The notes: generated from the letters alone by a model not told the origin. Shown: positions 41,773 through 50,696, counted from the first letter of the stretch. The stretch is 64,000 bases of DNA from Desulfobulbaceae bacterium DB1 (GCA_001914235.1 MQUF01000001.1:62001-126000); one strand, 5' to 3'. Numbers and translations: made by a program.

Positions 41773-42069
41773 ATGGCGCTTTTGCAGCTCACAGTCATCC
41801 CGCTTGGCACCGGCAGCCCAGGTGTCGGGGATTATGTCGCCGACATCCAGAAGGCGCTGGAAAAGGAAAAGGCGCGCTTCCGGCTCAATGATATGGGCAC
41901 CGTGATCGAAGGCGACGCGCAGGAGCTCCTGGCCCTGGTCGCCAGAATCTATGAGATCCCCTTCGAACATGGCGCGCTGCGGGTTGTTACCCAGATGGTC
42001 ATTGATGATCGGCGCGATAAGGAGATCGGCATCGGTGATAAAATCGACGCGGTGCGGAAACGACTGTGA
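41773..42069 (+). CDS. UPF0045/MTH1187 family protein
   Basis: 98 residues. LTVIPLGTGSPGVGDYVADIQ and LNDMGTVIEGDAQELL are typical of the MTH1187/YkoF-like small thiamine-binding-type domain. It lies 9 nt after the PilZ gene. Function not established. Confidence 0.85.
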   Translation: MALLQLTVIPLGTGSPGVGDYVADIQKALEKEKARFRLNDMGTVIEGDAQELLALVARIYEIPFEHGALRVVTQMVIDDRRDKEIGIGDKIDAVRKRL

Positions 42070-42093
42070 TTCTGTCGATGCGGAGAATAGGCC

Positions 42094-42240
42094 ATGAGTA
42101 AGAAAAAGTTGCGCAAGCTGCCCTTTGTCGTGCTGGTTTTTTTTCTTTTGCTTTTTATTGCCGGGGTGATGAGCGGCGAGCCGTCCCGGGTGCTGGAGCA
42201 GTCCTGGCAGATCTGTCTCAGCTGTATCGGGATCGGCTGA
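42094..42240 (+). CDS. CD1871A-type CXXC motif-containing small membrane protein
   Basis: 48 residues. One membrane helix, then the ending WQICLSCIGIG with the CxxC. This matches the CD1871A small family, commonly encoded beside NapH/YccM-like ferredoxins. It starts 24 nt after UPF0045, and its stop lies one base before the next gene. Probably a small redox or biogenesis partner of the neighbouring membrane ferredoxin. Confidence 0.78.
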   Translation: MSKKKLRKLPFVVLVFFLLLFIAGVMSGEPSRVLEQSWQICLSCIGIG

Positions 42241-42241
42241 C

Positions 42242-43138
42242 ATGGAACTGGGCAGAAAGTGGGTTCAGCTCGTCATTGCTTTGCTGACCAACGGTTACTG
42301 GGGTTTCCCGGCCACGAAAACCATTTATCAGGGGCCGCTGAAGGTTGTCTGTTCACCGGGGCTGAACTGTTACTCCTGCCCGGCTGCAACCACCTATTGT
42401 CCCATCGGCGCCTTGCAGCAGCTCATGTTGAGCATCCGCTTCAATCTGGAGAACGCCCAGTATTTCCTGGGGTGGTATGTCCTCGGCTGCATCGGCGTTG
42501 TCGGCAGCTTTCTCGGCAGGCTGGTATGCGGTTGGGCCTGCCCCTTTGGTTTTTTTCAGGAACTCATCCATAAGATTCCGTCCCGGAAATTTTCCATCTG
42601 GCGTCCTTTGCGTTTTTTCAAATATTTTTTGTTGCTCTTTTTTGTTTTTCTCCTCCCGTTGGTGGTGGTGAGTGAGTTCGGTCTGGGCGAGCCCTGGTTC
42701 TGCAAGTATGTCTGTCCCGCCGGAACCCTGGAGGCGGGCTTGCCGTTGCTCTGGCTGCAGCCGGGCTTGCGCAGCACCATCGGCCTTCTTTTTTACAGCA
42801 AGCTGGTGATTCTGGGTGTGTTTGTGGTCTGGAGCGTGGTGGCCAGCCGCCCTTTCTGCCGGGTGGCCTGCCCGCTCGGGGCCTTTTATGGGTTATTCAG
42901 CCGGGTCAGGCTGGTGAAGCTCTCGCTTGATCCGGACAAGTGCACCAACTGCAAGGCCTGTCATCATGTCTGCCCCATGGGGGTCAAATTCAATGAGTCT
43001 CCTGATGATGCGGAATGCATAACTTGTCTGGCCTGCATGGATCGGGCCTGTAAATTTGACGCCATATCGCTCACTGTCGGCGGTATCCCCCTGCGGGCAG
43101 GGGATGTACGAAAAACAGTTGTCGGAAAAGCCGGTTAA
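42242..43138 (+). CDS. NapH/YccM-like 4Fe-4S membrane protein
   Basis: 298 residues. Several membrane helices with CGWACPFGFFQE, CKYVCPAGTLE and FCRVACPLGAFYGL, plus a 2[4Fe-4S] ferredoxin region with CTNCKACHHVCP and a second CITCLACMDRACK. This is the polyferredoxin-like NapH/YccM family, moving electrons across the membrane. No reductase gene is next to it, so the partner is unknown. Confidence 0.88.
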   Translation: MELGRKWVQLVIALLTNGYWGFPATKTIYQGPLKVVCSPGLNCYSCPAATTYCPIGALQQLMLSIRFNLENAQYFLGWYVLGCIGVVGSFLGRLVCGWACPFGFFQELIHKIPSRKFSIWRPLRFFKYFLLLFFVFLLPLVVVSEFGLGEPWFCKYVCPAGTLEAGLPLLWLQPGLRSTIGLLFYSKLVILGVFVVWSVVASRPFCRVACPLGAFYGLFSRVRLVKLSLDPDKCTNCKACHHVCPMGVKFNESPDDAECITCLACMDRACKFDAISLTVGGIPLRAGDVRKTVVGKAG

Positions 43139-43251
43139 GCCGTTGTCAAAAAATGACGTACCATCGCAATACTGCGGACAGGGGGCGATGAAAATGAGAA
43201 ATATGCTGCGTGTTTCGCGGCGGCCCCTGGTTTTTTTGAGGTTGAAGATCC

Positions 43252-43689
43252 ATGAGAAATAGTGTCCTGGCCGCCATATTTTTTTTCTTTCTGCACGGAG
43301 CCGCTGCGGCGGAAATGGTCAGTGTCGCCGCGGAACTGGTGAATATGCGTTCCGGCCCCGGCCATGAACATGAAGTGGTGTGGGAGCTTGGCAAGGGCTA
43401 TCCCTTGAAGGTGCTGGAAGAAAGGGGCGAGTGGCTGAAGGTGACGGATTATCAGGATGATGTCGGCTGGGTGCAAAAGAACATGGTGACCGCAAAGCCT
43501 TCAATGATTGTCGGGAAAAAAATCGTTAATATACGCAGCGGACCGGGGGAAAATTATCGTATCGTCCGCCAGGCCGAGAACGGCGTCGTTTTTTTCACCC
43601 TTGAGACCAAGGGGAGCTGGGTCAAGGTGATGCATGAAGAGGAAGATGTCTCGGGCTGGGTTTTGCGCAGTTTGTTGTGGGGCTGGTAG
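43252..43689 (+). CDS. Secreted protein with two SH3 domains
   Basis: 145 residues. Signal peptide (residues 1-19), then two bacterial SH3 repeats: VNMRSGPGHEHEVVWELGKG near 31 and VNIRSGPGENYRIVRQAENG near 91, each closing with a GWV segment. SH3b domains bind peptidoglycan or protein; this is likely an envelope factor. Downstream gap to the convergent methyltransferase is 15 nt. Confidence 0.88.
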   Translation: MRNSVLAAIFFFFLHGAAAAEMVSVAAELVNMRSGPGHEHEVVWELGKGYPLKVLEERGEWLKVTDYQDDVGWVQKNMVTAKPSMIVGKKIVNIRSGPGENYRIVRQAENGVVFFTLETKGSWVKVMHEEEDVSGWVLRSLLWGW

Positions 43690-43704
43690 GTGTTCGGCAA
43701 GCGT

Positions 43705-45063
43705 TCAGGAGTTTTCCGGGGAGTAACGTTTGCTGACCCGCGCCTGCAGGCCGGCCGGCGGGGGACATGGACCAACCGAATCATGCCGGAGAAGCATCCA
43801 GCCGATGTCGTTGAAGATTTTGTAAAGGGATTTGAATTCGTCAAGCAGTTCCCCGTCGGATAGGTGAGGGGCGTCAAGATCCCGGCGGATTGCGGCGAAA
43901 ATCGTCTTTATGCTGGCGGCGCCGTCCAGATGGTGAAGGAATTTTGACGTAAAGCGCGAAGGCGTCAGGTGAACGGAAATCCGGTCAGGGCTGGTCAGGG
44001 TTATCGTTTTTCCGGGGTTGCCGTCGATTGCTTGCGACAAACCCTGTGGGGTTGTTTTGAAAAAAAAGGGGACATTGTGCAGGTCGTCAGGTTTTGCCTG
44101 GGGGGTCGGGCGGCGTGACAGGTAGAAGCTGTGGCGCTGGATGCGGCCTGAGAGGATTTCGGCGATGGCCTGCTGCCGGGGGCGCGGCAACGCACTTATT
44201 TTCTTGAGCAGGCCGGGATGGGTGATGAAGGTCTTTGGTTCGTAGCCGATTCTGCTTTCGAATTCCGGCCCGATGAAGTCCACCAAATGCAGTCCGCAGC
44301 TTTCCACCCAGTCGTAGATTTCAAGCACGTCAAAGCCGTGATCATGGGAGTGGAGAAAGAGGTCGTAGAGGCCGATATCACCGTACTCCTCCACCTCGGT
44401 CAGCCATTCCCGTTCACAACGTTTGAAAGAATTTGAGGGCGGCAGGCTGGACAGGATGATTTTGGTGTTATCCACCTTGGCCTGCATGTTCGTTTCGTCC
44501 GTATTGACCAGGCGCATCAGTTCCTGCATCTGGTAAACCGCTGTTCTGGCATGTCTGCCGTAGACCATCACCCCCATGCAGCCGTCATCCTGAAGCTGCC
44601 CATGCAGGATCCGTAACCCCTTGTAATGGTCTTCCAGATGATGAAGCACGCCGACGCAGTTGATGTAATCAAAAGGGCCCAGATTCAGTTCCGGCAGGTT
44701 GAGAATGGAATTGTTGACCCAGGTAATCCGGGAAAGCCCCCTTATTTCCGCCCTTTTCCGGGCAACATTCATGCTGGCGCTGCTGATGTCAAGGTAGACA
44801 ATTTCCGCATTCCGGTGATCGCGGAGCTGCTCTGCCAGGAAAACGGCAGCGCTTCCCGTTCCGCCGCCGGCGATCAGAACGCGGAAGTTGTCAAAGTTTT
44901 GTCGACCGGCGTAGCAGTAGTGGTTGATTTTGTCGAGATAACCGTCCTCGGTGGCAAGCAGGCGTGTTTTTTCCTCTTCCGGATCCCGGAAAGGGTAGGG
45001 ATAATTTTCGTATTGTTCTTTGACGTCCTTGAGGTAATCCATGGGCCATTGTAATTCATTCAT
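43705..45063 (-). CDS. Class I SAM-dependent methyltransferase with C-terminal extension
   Basis: 452 residues. Rossmann motif I VLIAGGGTGSAAVFLA near residue 62, acidic loop YLDIS near 90 and the post-motif VLHHLEDH near 140 mark the methyltransferase, about residues 20-210. The remaining half (240-450) has no recognised catalytic motif and resembles the regulatory tail seen in this family. Substrate unknown. Confidence 0.83.
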   Translation of the reverse strand: MNELQWPMDYLKDVKEQYENYPYPFRDPEEEKTRLLATEDGYLDKINHYCYAGRQNFDNFRVLIAGGGTGSAAVFLAEQLRDHRNAEIVYLDISSASMNVARKRAEIRGLSRITWVNNSILNLPELNLGPFDYINCVGVLHHLEDHYKGLRILHGQLQDDGCMGVMVYGRHARTAVYQMQELMRLVNTDETNMQAKVDNTKIILSSLPPSNSFKRCEREWLTEVEEYGDIGLYDLFLHSHDHGFDVLEIYDWVESCGLHLVDFIGPEFESRIGYEPKTFITHPGLLKKISALPRPRQQAIAEILSGRIQRHSFYLSRRPTPQAKPDDLHNVPFFFKTTPQGLSQAIDGNPGKTITLTSPDRISVHLTPSRFTSKFLHHLDGAASIKTIFAAIRRDLDAPHLSDGELLDEFKSLYKIFNDIGWMLLRHDSVGPCPPPAGLQARVSKRYSPENS

Positions 45064-45101
45064 CAGGAAGCTTCAACCGTCGCGCGTTTTTTTGTCTGCG
45101 A

Positions 45102-45671
45102 TCACATTCCGGGCGGCGGCGGTGGAGGCGGGCCGGGCGGAGGCGGCGGGATTTTAAAACCAGGCGACAGAGGGGGAGCCGGCGGCGGGGGAAGTGGTTG
45201 TGTTTCCGTCGACCGCGGGCGGCTTCTCAGGTAGAGATGGCCGGGCACGGGAACCAGGTGTCCATTGGCATACATGCACTGGATGTAGGCGTTATCATAC
45301 CGTTGCTGGGAATAATAGGCGGAAGTCCGGGCTGTCTCGCTGCCGGCCATGGTTCCGATGAGCAGACCTGTGCCGGCCCCGAAGGCGGCTCCTTCCTCTC
45401 CGCCTATCAAGGCGCCGGCCGCAGCGCCTACCGCGGTTCCGGTCACGGCGCTGGCTACCCCGGATTGGCCGGCGCTCTGGCCGGGGGAGGCTCCACCCAC
45501 ATGCTCAAGCGCAAAACGCCTGCACATGCTGTCGTCTTCCTGGAACTGGTCAAAGGATTTGCCTGTTCCCGGATAGACCATCATCGACGGACCGGTGGGG
45601 AGCGTGGTGCAACTGCTCAGGAGGAGCAGCAGCATGGAAAGCGGAAGCCGTTTCACGGTTGCGGAGGGCAT
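45102..45671 (-). CDS. Glycine-zipper lipoprotein with Pro-rich tail
   Basis: 189 residues. Lipobox LLSSC at about 17-21. A glycine zipper (GTAVGAAAGALIGGEEGAAFGAGTGLLIG) spans about 78-107 and suggests membrane insertion or oligomer formation, as in SlyB-like proteins. The last 35 residues are nearly all Pro, Gly and Met. Preceded by a second Pro-rich envelope gene on the same strand. Confidence 0.82.
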   Translation of the reverse strand: MPSATVKRLPLSMLLLLLSSCTTLPTGPSMMVYPGTGKSFDQFQEDDSMCRRFALEHVGGASPGQSAGQSGVASAVTGTAVGAAAGALIGGEEGAAFGAGTGLLIGTMAGSETARTSAYYSQQRYDNAYIQCMYANGHLVPVPGHLYLRSRPRSTETQPLPPPPAPPLSPGFKIPPPPPGPPPPPPPGM

Positions 45672-45687
45672 GGGTTTTCCTCCATGA

Positions 45688-46059
45688 TCAGGGGGGTGGT
45701 TGCGTTTGGGGAAGGACTTTCAGCCATCCCCCCGGGCATTCTTGGACAGTGGGATAGTATCCCTCGGGGTTGGTGCAGTAGTACCAGTAAGCCTGCTGCG
45801 GTGCGACCGGTTCAGCCGGCGGCCGTTCCATGTAGACCGGAGGCTGGGGCGGCGTGAGATAAACCGGCGGGGACGGATAGTAATAGGGCGGAGGGTAGTA
45901 ATAGGGAGGCGGATACGATCTCCACCCCAACAAGGGCGGGGCAATGTAGATACCGACATTGCCGTGCCAGCCATGACTGCGTCGATGGGCCCAGGCGACT
46001 TGGGTCATGCTGAGTCCCAGCAGGAAAACAACAACCATCGTCGTTCGTGTTCGGTTCAT
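45688..46059 (-). CDS. Secreted Pro/Tyr-rich protein
   Basis: 123 residues. Signal peptide about 1-24, a low-complexity YPPPYYYPPPYYYPSPP-type stretch, then a short conserved-looking Cys module (YYCTNPEGYYPTVQECPGGWLKV) with two Cys. The ATG at 46059 follows GAGGAGG; an upstream TTG frame is ruled out because it would overlap that site. Function unknown. Probably surface or periplasm. Confidence 0.72.
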   Translation of the reverse strand: MNRTRTTMVVVFLLGLSMTQVAWAHRRSHGWHGNVGIYIAPPLLGWRSYPPPYYYPPPYYYPSPPVYLTPPQPPVYMERPPAEPVAPQQAYWYYCTNPEGYYPTVQECPGGWLKVLPQTQPPP

Positions 46060-46330
46060 CTGCGTCCTCCTCAAGGGAGCAGTTTTGCTTCACGGCGGCT
46101 GCGATTCAAAAGGATGAAGCCATGCCGGTCGAGATACATAATTTTACCACAACAACAAAGAATTGTGCAAAAAATATGAAAATGATGACGTGTTCCTGAA
46201 GCTTGCGGGCACAGCAAGAGTCGTGGAGTATGGCGTTGGTGGCAAGGATGAAGATCTTTTTTCTTTTCGACATGCGGATCCTTGTCTGTCGGGTTGTGGC
46301 AGGCGACAACCTCCATGACAAGGATGGGGG

Positions 46331-46377
46331 TGGACCGGGACGATGATTGATGGAGGATGAGTCATCGTCCCGGTCCA
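46331..46377. repeat. Perfect 16-bp inverted repeat left of the IS
   Basis: TGGACCGGGACGATGA (46331-46346) and its exact reverse complement (46362-46377) enclose 15 nt. It may be a terminator-like or recombination hairpin between the secreted-protein gene and the IS256 element. No T-run follows on either strand. Confidence 0.75.
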
Positions 46378-46403
46378 TTGGAGGGAACATTCGTGAAGGG
46401 AGG

Positions 46404-47734
46404 GTGTAAAATAGTTTGTGTAAATGGCTATGACTGAGTAAGTCAAAAAACTACCCTTTAAAAAGGAGCTCATATGGCCATTGATAAAGAAATTTTGGAT
46501 CGTTTACTTGCCGACTACAATTACCAGAAGCCCGAAGAACTGATCGGTGAAAACGGGCTGCTCAAGCAGCTCACCAAGGCCTTACTGGAGCGGGCGTTAC
46601 AGGCGGAAATGACCGTCCACCTGGGCCACGAAAAACATGGAACCATCGTCACCAAAGGCGGTAATGCCCGAAATGGTAACTCTGCAAAGACCATCAAGGG
46701 CGACTTCGGTAAAATGCCGATTGAGGTCCCGCGCGACCGCGACAGCAGTTTCGATCCGGTCATCATTCCCAAAGGGCAAACCCGCTTTCCCGGCTTTGAC
46801 GACAAGATTATCTCTCTCTACTCCCGAGGGATGACTACCAGGGAGATTCAGGGGCACTTGGAAGACATTTACGGAGTTGATGTCTCTCCCACCCTGATTT
46901 CAACGGTCACCGATGCCGTTGCTGACGAGGTTAAAGTTTGGCAAAATCGCCCGTTGGACCCCATTTATCCCATTGTTTACATGGACGCTATCCGGGTTAA
47001 GGTGCGCGACAATGGGCATGTTAAGAACAAGGCGGTCTATCTGGCTATTGGCATCACCATGGACGGCGTCAAGGATGTCCTGGGAATGTGGGTTGCCGAA
47101 AACGAGGGCGCCAAGTTCTGGTTGCAGGTAGTGACTGAGCTAAGAAACCGTGGCGTGCAGGATATTTTCATTGCCTGCGTCGATGGCCTCAAGGGTTTTC
47201 CTGAAGCCATTGAGACGGTTTTCCCCTTCACCCAGGTCCAGCTCTGTCTCGTCCACATGGTGCGCAATTCCCTGAAATATGTCTCATGGAAACAGCGCAA
47301 AGAGGTGGCTGCGGATCTCAAGGCCATTTACCAATCGCCAACAGCCGAGCAGGCCGAAATGGAACTGATGACCTTTGAAGAAAAATGGGACAAAACGCAT
47401 CCGTCCATCGGCCAATCCTGGCGAAGAAATTGGGAAAGAATCACCCCATTTTTTGCGTATTCGCCCGAGATACGCAAGGTGATATATACCACCAATGCTA
47501 TTGAGTCGTTGAACATGTCACTGCGCAAAGTTACCAAGAACCGGGGTTCATTTCCCAATGACGAGTCGATGCTTAAACTGCTTTACATGGCGCTGAACAA
47601 TATCGCCAAAAAATGGACTATGCCAATCAGAGACTGGAAGGCTGCCTTGAACCGCTTTTCAATCTTGTTCGGCGACAGAATGCCTGCATATTGAAAATTA
47701 AAAATGAAAACCATTTACACAAAATTCTTTACAG
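46404..47734 (+). mobile_element. IS256-family insertion sequence
   Basis: 24-nt imperfect terminal inverted repeats: GTGTAAAATAGTTTGTGTAA (46404-46427) and, on the opposite strand, CTGTAAAGAATTTTGTGTAA (47734-47711). Inside is one intact transposase gene. The expected 8-9 bp target duplication is not visible: left flank AAGGGAGG, right flank GCCCGCCC. One side has probably been rearranged or deleted after insertion. Confidence 0.85.
46474..47694 (+). CDS. IS256-family transposase
   Basis: 406 residues, complete. The mutator-type (MULE) transposase signatures are present: ISLYSRGMTTREIQGHLEDIYG near residue 113, the DDE Asp region VYMDAIRVKV near 168, and DGLKGFPEAIETVFP near 238 and TTNAIESLNMSLRK near 345. 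The AAAGGAG spacing before the ATG is good, so it is probably functional. It lies between the two inverted repeats. Confidence 0.95.
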   Translation: MAIDKEILDRLLADYNYQKPEELIGENGLLKQLTKALLERALQAEMTVHLGHEKHGTIVTKGGNARNGNSAKTIKGDFGKMPIEVPRDRDSSFDPVIIPKGQTRFPGFDDKIISLYSRGMTTREIQGHLEDIYGVDVSPTLISTVTDAVADEVKVWQNRPLDPIYPIVYMDAIRVKVRDNGHVKNKAVYLAIGITMDGVKDVLGMWVAENEGAKFWLQVVTELRNRGVQDIFIACVDGLKGFPEAIETVFPFTQVQLCLVHMVRNSLKYVSWKQRKEVAADLKAIYQSPTAEQAEMELMTFEEKWDKTHPSIGQSWRRNWERITPFFAYSPEIRKVIYTTNAIESLNMSLRKVTKNRGSFPNDESMLKLLYMALNNIAKKWTMPIRDWKAALNRFSILFGDRMPAY

Positions 47735-47870
47735 GCCCGCCCGGGACACAGGGATTTCCCGCGAAGGACTTTATCGTGCTTTAGGCACCGATGGCAATCC
47801 TGAATTTACAACAATTTTGAAGGTCATTAAGGCTCTTGGTCTGCGTCTGCGCGCAGAACCGACTCATTAA
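47735..47870 (+). pseudogene. Truncated addiction-module antitoxin (HigA-like, TIGR02684-type)
   Basis: The frame just after the IS reads RDTGISREGLYRALGTDGNP then EFTTILKVIKALGLRLRAE, the C-terminal half of the small antitoxin family. Its N-terminus is missing and the expected toxin gene is not seen on the left flank, so the IS and an adjacent deletion removed it. Confidence 0.72.
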
Positions 47871-47955
47871 AGCCTGCTGCTACCAGGATGCACATTCACC
47901 TGTTTGAAGGAATTTGCATCTCATGGATTGCTGACTTTTGATTTTTACGTCCAGT

Positions 47956-48435
47956 CTATCCGTGCAAGTTTTCAATCCACCGATGTGCCTCAACGTCCGA
48001 AACCTTTTCCAAATACTGTTGTGTTGTCGAAAGATTCGAATGACGAAGGATGATTTTGCTTATTATCTCAAGAGGCACACCGCCCCGTGAGGCATAAGTT
48101 GCCGCATGCCTCCGCAGGTCATGTGGTCGCAGTTTGATGCCCACTGCCGCGCCAACGTGGACGACCATTTTCCTCGCACCTGCATAGGTGATGGGGAAAA
48201 TTCTTTTATCATAGGGAATTTTCTGGTCGCGCACATAATTGATCAGTTTGCTGTTTAATTTTTGCGTAATAAAGACTATCTCCTCATCACGACCGCATTT
48301 CGGTACATGCAGGATCAGCTTCCGATCTGCAATATCTAATGGTCGGAGCCCCAACACTTCTCCAATCCTCATGCCTGCTCTGGCCATCAGTTCGAGCATG
48401 ATCAAAAAAACCAAAAGAGAGTGTTCAGCAAACAA
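47956..48435 (-). pseudogene. Tyrosine recombinase, C-terminal catalytic half
   Basis: 159 codons cover only the catalytic domain: GMRIGEVLGL (first Arg), RPHDLRRHAATY (HxxR) and RHSNLSTTQQYL (Tyr). The N-terminal core-binding domain is absent and no start fits, so it is a relic, or a rare minimal recombinase. Reading continues a little upstream (to about 48460) without becoming a full gene. It lies beside two tRNA-Ser genes, the usual neighbourhood of integrases. Confidence 0.7.
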
Positions 48436-48740
48436 CTGAGAAAAAGACGACGTTTTGAATCCCGGACAGAATTGAGCATGTGAAGATATCCACTGGCGCT
48501 CTCAAGCCTGGACGAAGACGTGAAACTTGAGACTATTATGATCCATGCATCGCCTTTAATTGCCTGTTTTTATTTTGTTTTGTTGTGGGAATGGCGAGAC
48601 AAGAAACAGGCATGATTTCTACCCGTTAAGTGGGGAGACGACCCCGCATTTCTTTGGACTAAACCGGACAATAAAAAACCCCGCATCCCATGATGGGTGC
48701 GGGGTTTTTGGATTTCTTTGGTCTTTGCTAAACTTAAATG
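48436..48740. other. Intergenic stretch, about 305 nt
   Basis: Between the recombinase relic and tRNA-Ser(GCT). It contains the tRNA terminator at 48674-48709. The rest holds no gene that I can support. Confidence 0.6.
48674..48709 (-). terminator. Intrinsic terminator of the tRNA-Ser pair
   Basis: AAAAACCCCGCA and TGCGGGGTTTTT form a 12-bp stem around an ATCCCATGATGGG-type loop, giving a T-run on both strands. On the minus strand it lies 32 nt after the 3' end of tRNA-Ser(GCT). Confidence 0.9.
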
Positions 48741-48833
48741 TGGCGGAGAGAGAGGGATTCGAACCCTCGGTAGGACTTTTGATCCTACACTCGCTTAGCA
48801 GGCGAGCACCTTCGGCCTCTCGGTCATCTCTCC
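48741..48833 (-). tRNA. tRNA-Ser (GCT)
   Basis: 93 nt with encoded CCA. Acceptor GGAGAGA pairs with TCTCTCC; the anticodon loop in CGCCTGCTAAGCG carries GCT. Long variable arm typical of serine tRNAs and T-arm GGTTCGAATCC. Downstream of tRNA-Ser(TGA) on the same strand. Confidence 0.95.
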
Positions 48834-48850
48834 GTGTGCTTTCAATAAAA

Positions 48851-48936
48851 TGGCGGAGGAAGTAGGATTCGAACCCACGGAACTTTCGTTCAACGGTTTT
48901 CAAGACCGCCGCCTTCAACCACTCGGCCATTCCTCC
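48851..48936 (-). tRNA. tRNA-Ser (TGA)
   Basis: 86 nt with encoded CCA. Acceptor GGAGGAA pairs with TTCCTCC; anticodon loop in CGGTCTTGAAAACCG carries TGA. Long variable arm. It is the first of the two serine tRNAs in transcription order. Confidence 0.95.
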
Positions 48937-48972
48937 ACAATGTTTGACCTGCTATTTACCATCTCAACATTT

Positions 48973-50436
48973 TCATGTCAATGTTTGATCTTCTTTCTTC
49001 AGGTGTGCGGCAGATTTTAATGTTGCCGCATCACGCCTGCCTTGGCGGGCTGTTTGTGAGGGTGGACCGGCACCAGAGAATGCAGCGGCGGCCAGTGCGT
49101 CGGTCAGTTTTTCGACGGGGAAAATTTCCAGGCCGGGGATTGCTTTTGCTGGACGGTTTGCCTGGGGGATGATCGCCTGGCGAAAACCGTGCTTTACCGC
49201 TTCTTTCAATCGTTCCTGGCCGTTCGGAACCGGCCGGATTTCTCCGGCAAGGCCGATTTCGCCGAAAACAATCAGGTCAACCGGCAATGGTTTGTCGTTG
49301 ATGCTTGAGGTGATTGACAGGGCAAGGGCGAGGTCGGCACTTGTTTCGTTGACTTTGACCCCGCCCACGACGTTGATGAAAACGTCCTTGTTGTAGCTCG
49401 CAATACCGCCGTGGCGATGAAGAACGGCCAGAAGCATGATCAGTCTGTTCTGGTCGATGCCGACGGTGAGTCGACGCGGGCTTTCGCCGTGGCTTTCGTC
49501 AACCAGGGATTGCACTTCGACGAGAATGGGCCGGCTTCCCTCCCAGAGCACCATCACCGCGCTGCCGGCCATGGCGTCAGTCGTGCGGCTCAGAAAAATG
49601 GCCGAAGGATTTTTGATCTCCTTGAGCCCCTTGTCGGTCATGGCGAAGACTCCAAGTTCATTAACCGCGCCGTAACGGTTTTTCACCGCGCGCATCATCC
49701 GGTATCTGCTGTCGCCGGAGCCTTCAAAATAGCAGACCACATCAATAATGTGTTCAAGCACCCTGGGACCGGCCAGGTCGCCGGATTTGGTGACGTGGCC
49801 GACCAGAAAAACGGCGATGTTGCTTGCCTTGGCAAACTGGGTGAGTTGCGCGGCTGATTCGCGCACCTGGGAAACGCTGCCGGGGGTGGAGGAGGAAGAC
49901 GCGGTCTGCATGGTCTGGATGGAGTCAATGACCATGACCTGCGGCTTTTCCTGCAAGGCGGTCAGGCAGATGTTTTCCACCTGGGTTTCCGTCATGAGGA
50001 GGAGTTGTTTGCCGGGCAGGCCGAGGCGGGCGGCGCGCATGGCGATCTGCTGGGGAGATTCTTCGCCGGTGACATAGAGGACTTTTCTGGTCTCGCTCAG
50101 CAGGCAGCAGATCTGCAGCAGGCACGTGCTTTTGCCGACGCCCGGATCGCCGCCGATCAGCACAACCGAACCGCGCACAAGGCCGCCGCCGAGCACCCGG
50201 TCGAATTCCGTCATGCCGGTGGTTATGCGCGGGGTGTCGGAAAAATTTACCGAGCAGATGGGCTGCACCGGGGAAATGATGCCGCTGTAGCCGGTTGCGA
50301 TGGGTGAAGAAGGCGGGGGCTCAAGTTCCTTGATGCTGTCCCACTCATGGCATTCGGGGCATTGCCCTATCCATTTGCCAAAGGTGGCGCCGCAACTGTC
50401 ACAGGCAAAAGCTGTTTTTGCTTTGCCCTGTTTCAT
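48973..50436 (-). CDS. radA: DNA repair protein RadA
   Basis: 487 residues. Zinc finger CDSCGATFGKWIGQCPEC at the N-terminus, Walker A GGDPGVGKSTC near 93, the RadA-specific KNRYGAVNELGVFAM near 255 and the Lon-like C-terminal domain (GGVKVNETSADLALALSI... FGEIGLAGEIRPV). It processes branched recombination intermediates with RecA. Upstream gene overlaps by 4 nt. Confidence 0.96.
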   Translation of the reverse strand: MKQGKAKTAFACDSCGATFGKWIGQCPECHEWDSIKELEPPPSSPIATGYSGIISPVQPICSVNFSDTPRITTGMTEFDRVLGGGLVRGSVVLIGGDPGVGKSTCLLQICCLLSETRKVLYVTGEESPQQIAMRAARLGLPGKQLLLMTETQVENICLTALQEKPQVMVIDSIQTMQTASSSSTPGSVSQVRESAAQLTQFAKASNIAVFLVGHVTKSGDLAGPRVLEHIIDVVCYFEGSGDSRYRMMRAVKNRYGAVNELGVFAMTDKGLKEIKNPSAIFLSRTTDAMAGSAVMVLWEGSRPILVEVQSLVDESHGESPRRLTVGIDQNRLIMLLAVLHRHGGIASYNKDVFINVVGGVKVNETSADLALALSITSSINDKPLPVDLIVFGEIGLAGEIRPVPNGQERLKEAVKHGFRQAIIPQANRPAKAIPGLEIFPVEKLTDALAAAAFSGAGPPSQTARQGRRDAATLKSAAHLKKEDQTLT

Positions 50437-50696
50437 GTAAATTTCTTTATCTCTTTTTCCAGTTCATTTAACTTTTTTTTGTAGTACTTGAGGCATTTTT
50501 TGATGTATCGGGAGCGCTGCCAGTTTGATTGCATGTCGCCGGGGTCAATGGGCGCGTCTTTGCAGGCAAGAATGTGCAGGGCCGGAGAAAGGCGCGTGTT
50601 GCTCAGGCAGGCTATCTTGCTCTCGTAATAGAGCTTATAGGTCTGCAGCTGGGCTCTTTTCCTGCTTATGTCGGAGGTTGATTGCATAATGTCCAT
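50433..50696 (-). CDS. Small hypothetical protein
   Basis: 87 residues, mostly helical with a basic C-terminus (KKCLKYYKKKLNELEKEIKKFT). No family recognised. It overlaps radA by 4 nt (ATGA-type), which suggests co-translation with radA. AGGGTG stands before the ATG. Confidence 0.62.
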   Translation of the reverse strand: MDIMQSTSDISRKRAQLQTYKLYYESKIACLSNTRLSPALHILACKDAPIDPGDMQSNWQRSRYIKKCLKYYKKKLNELEKEIKKFT

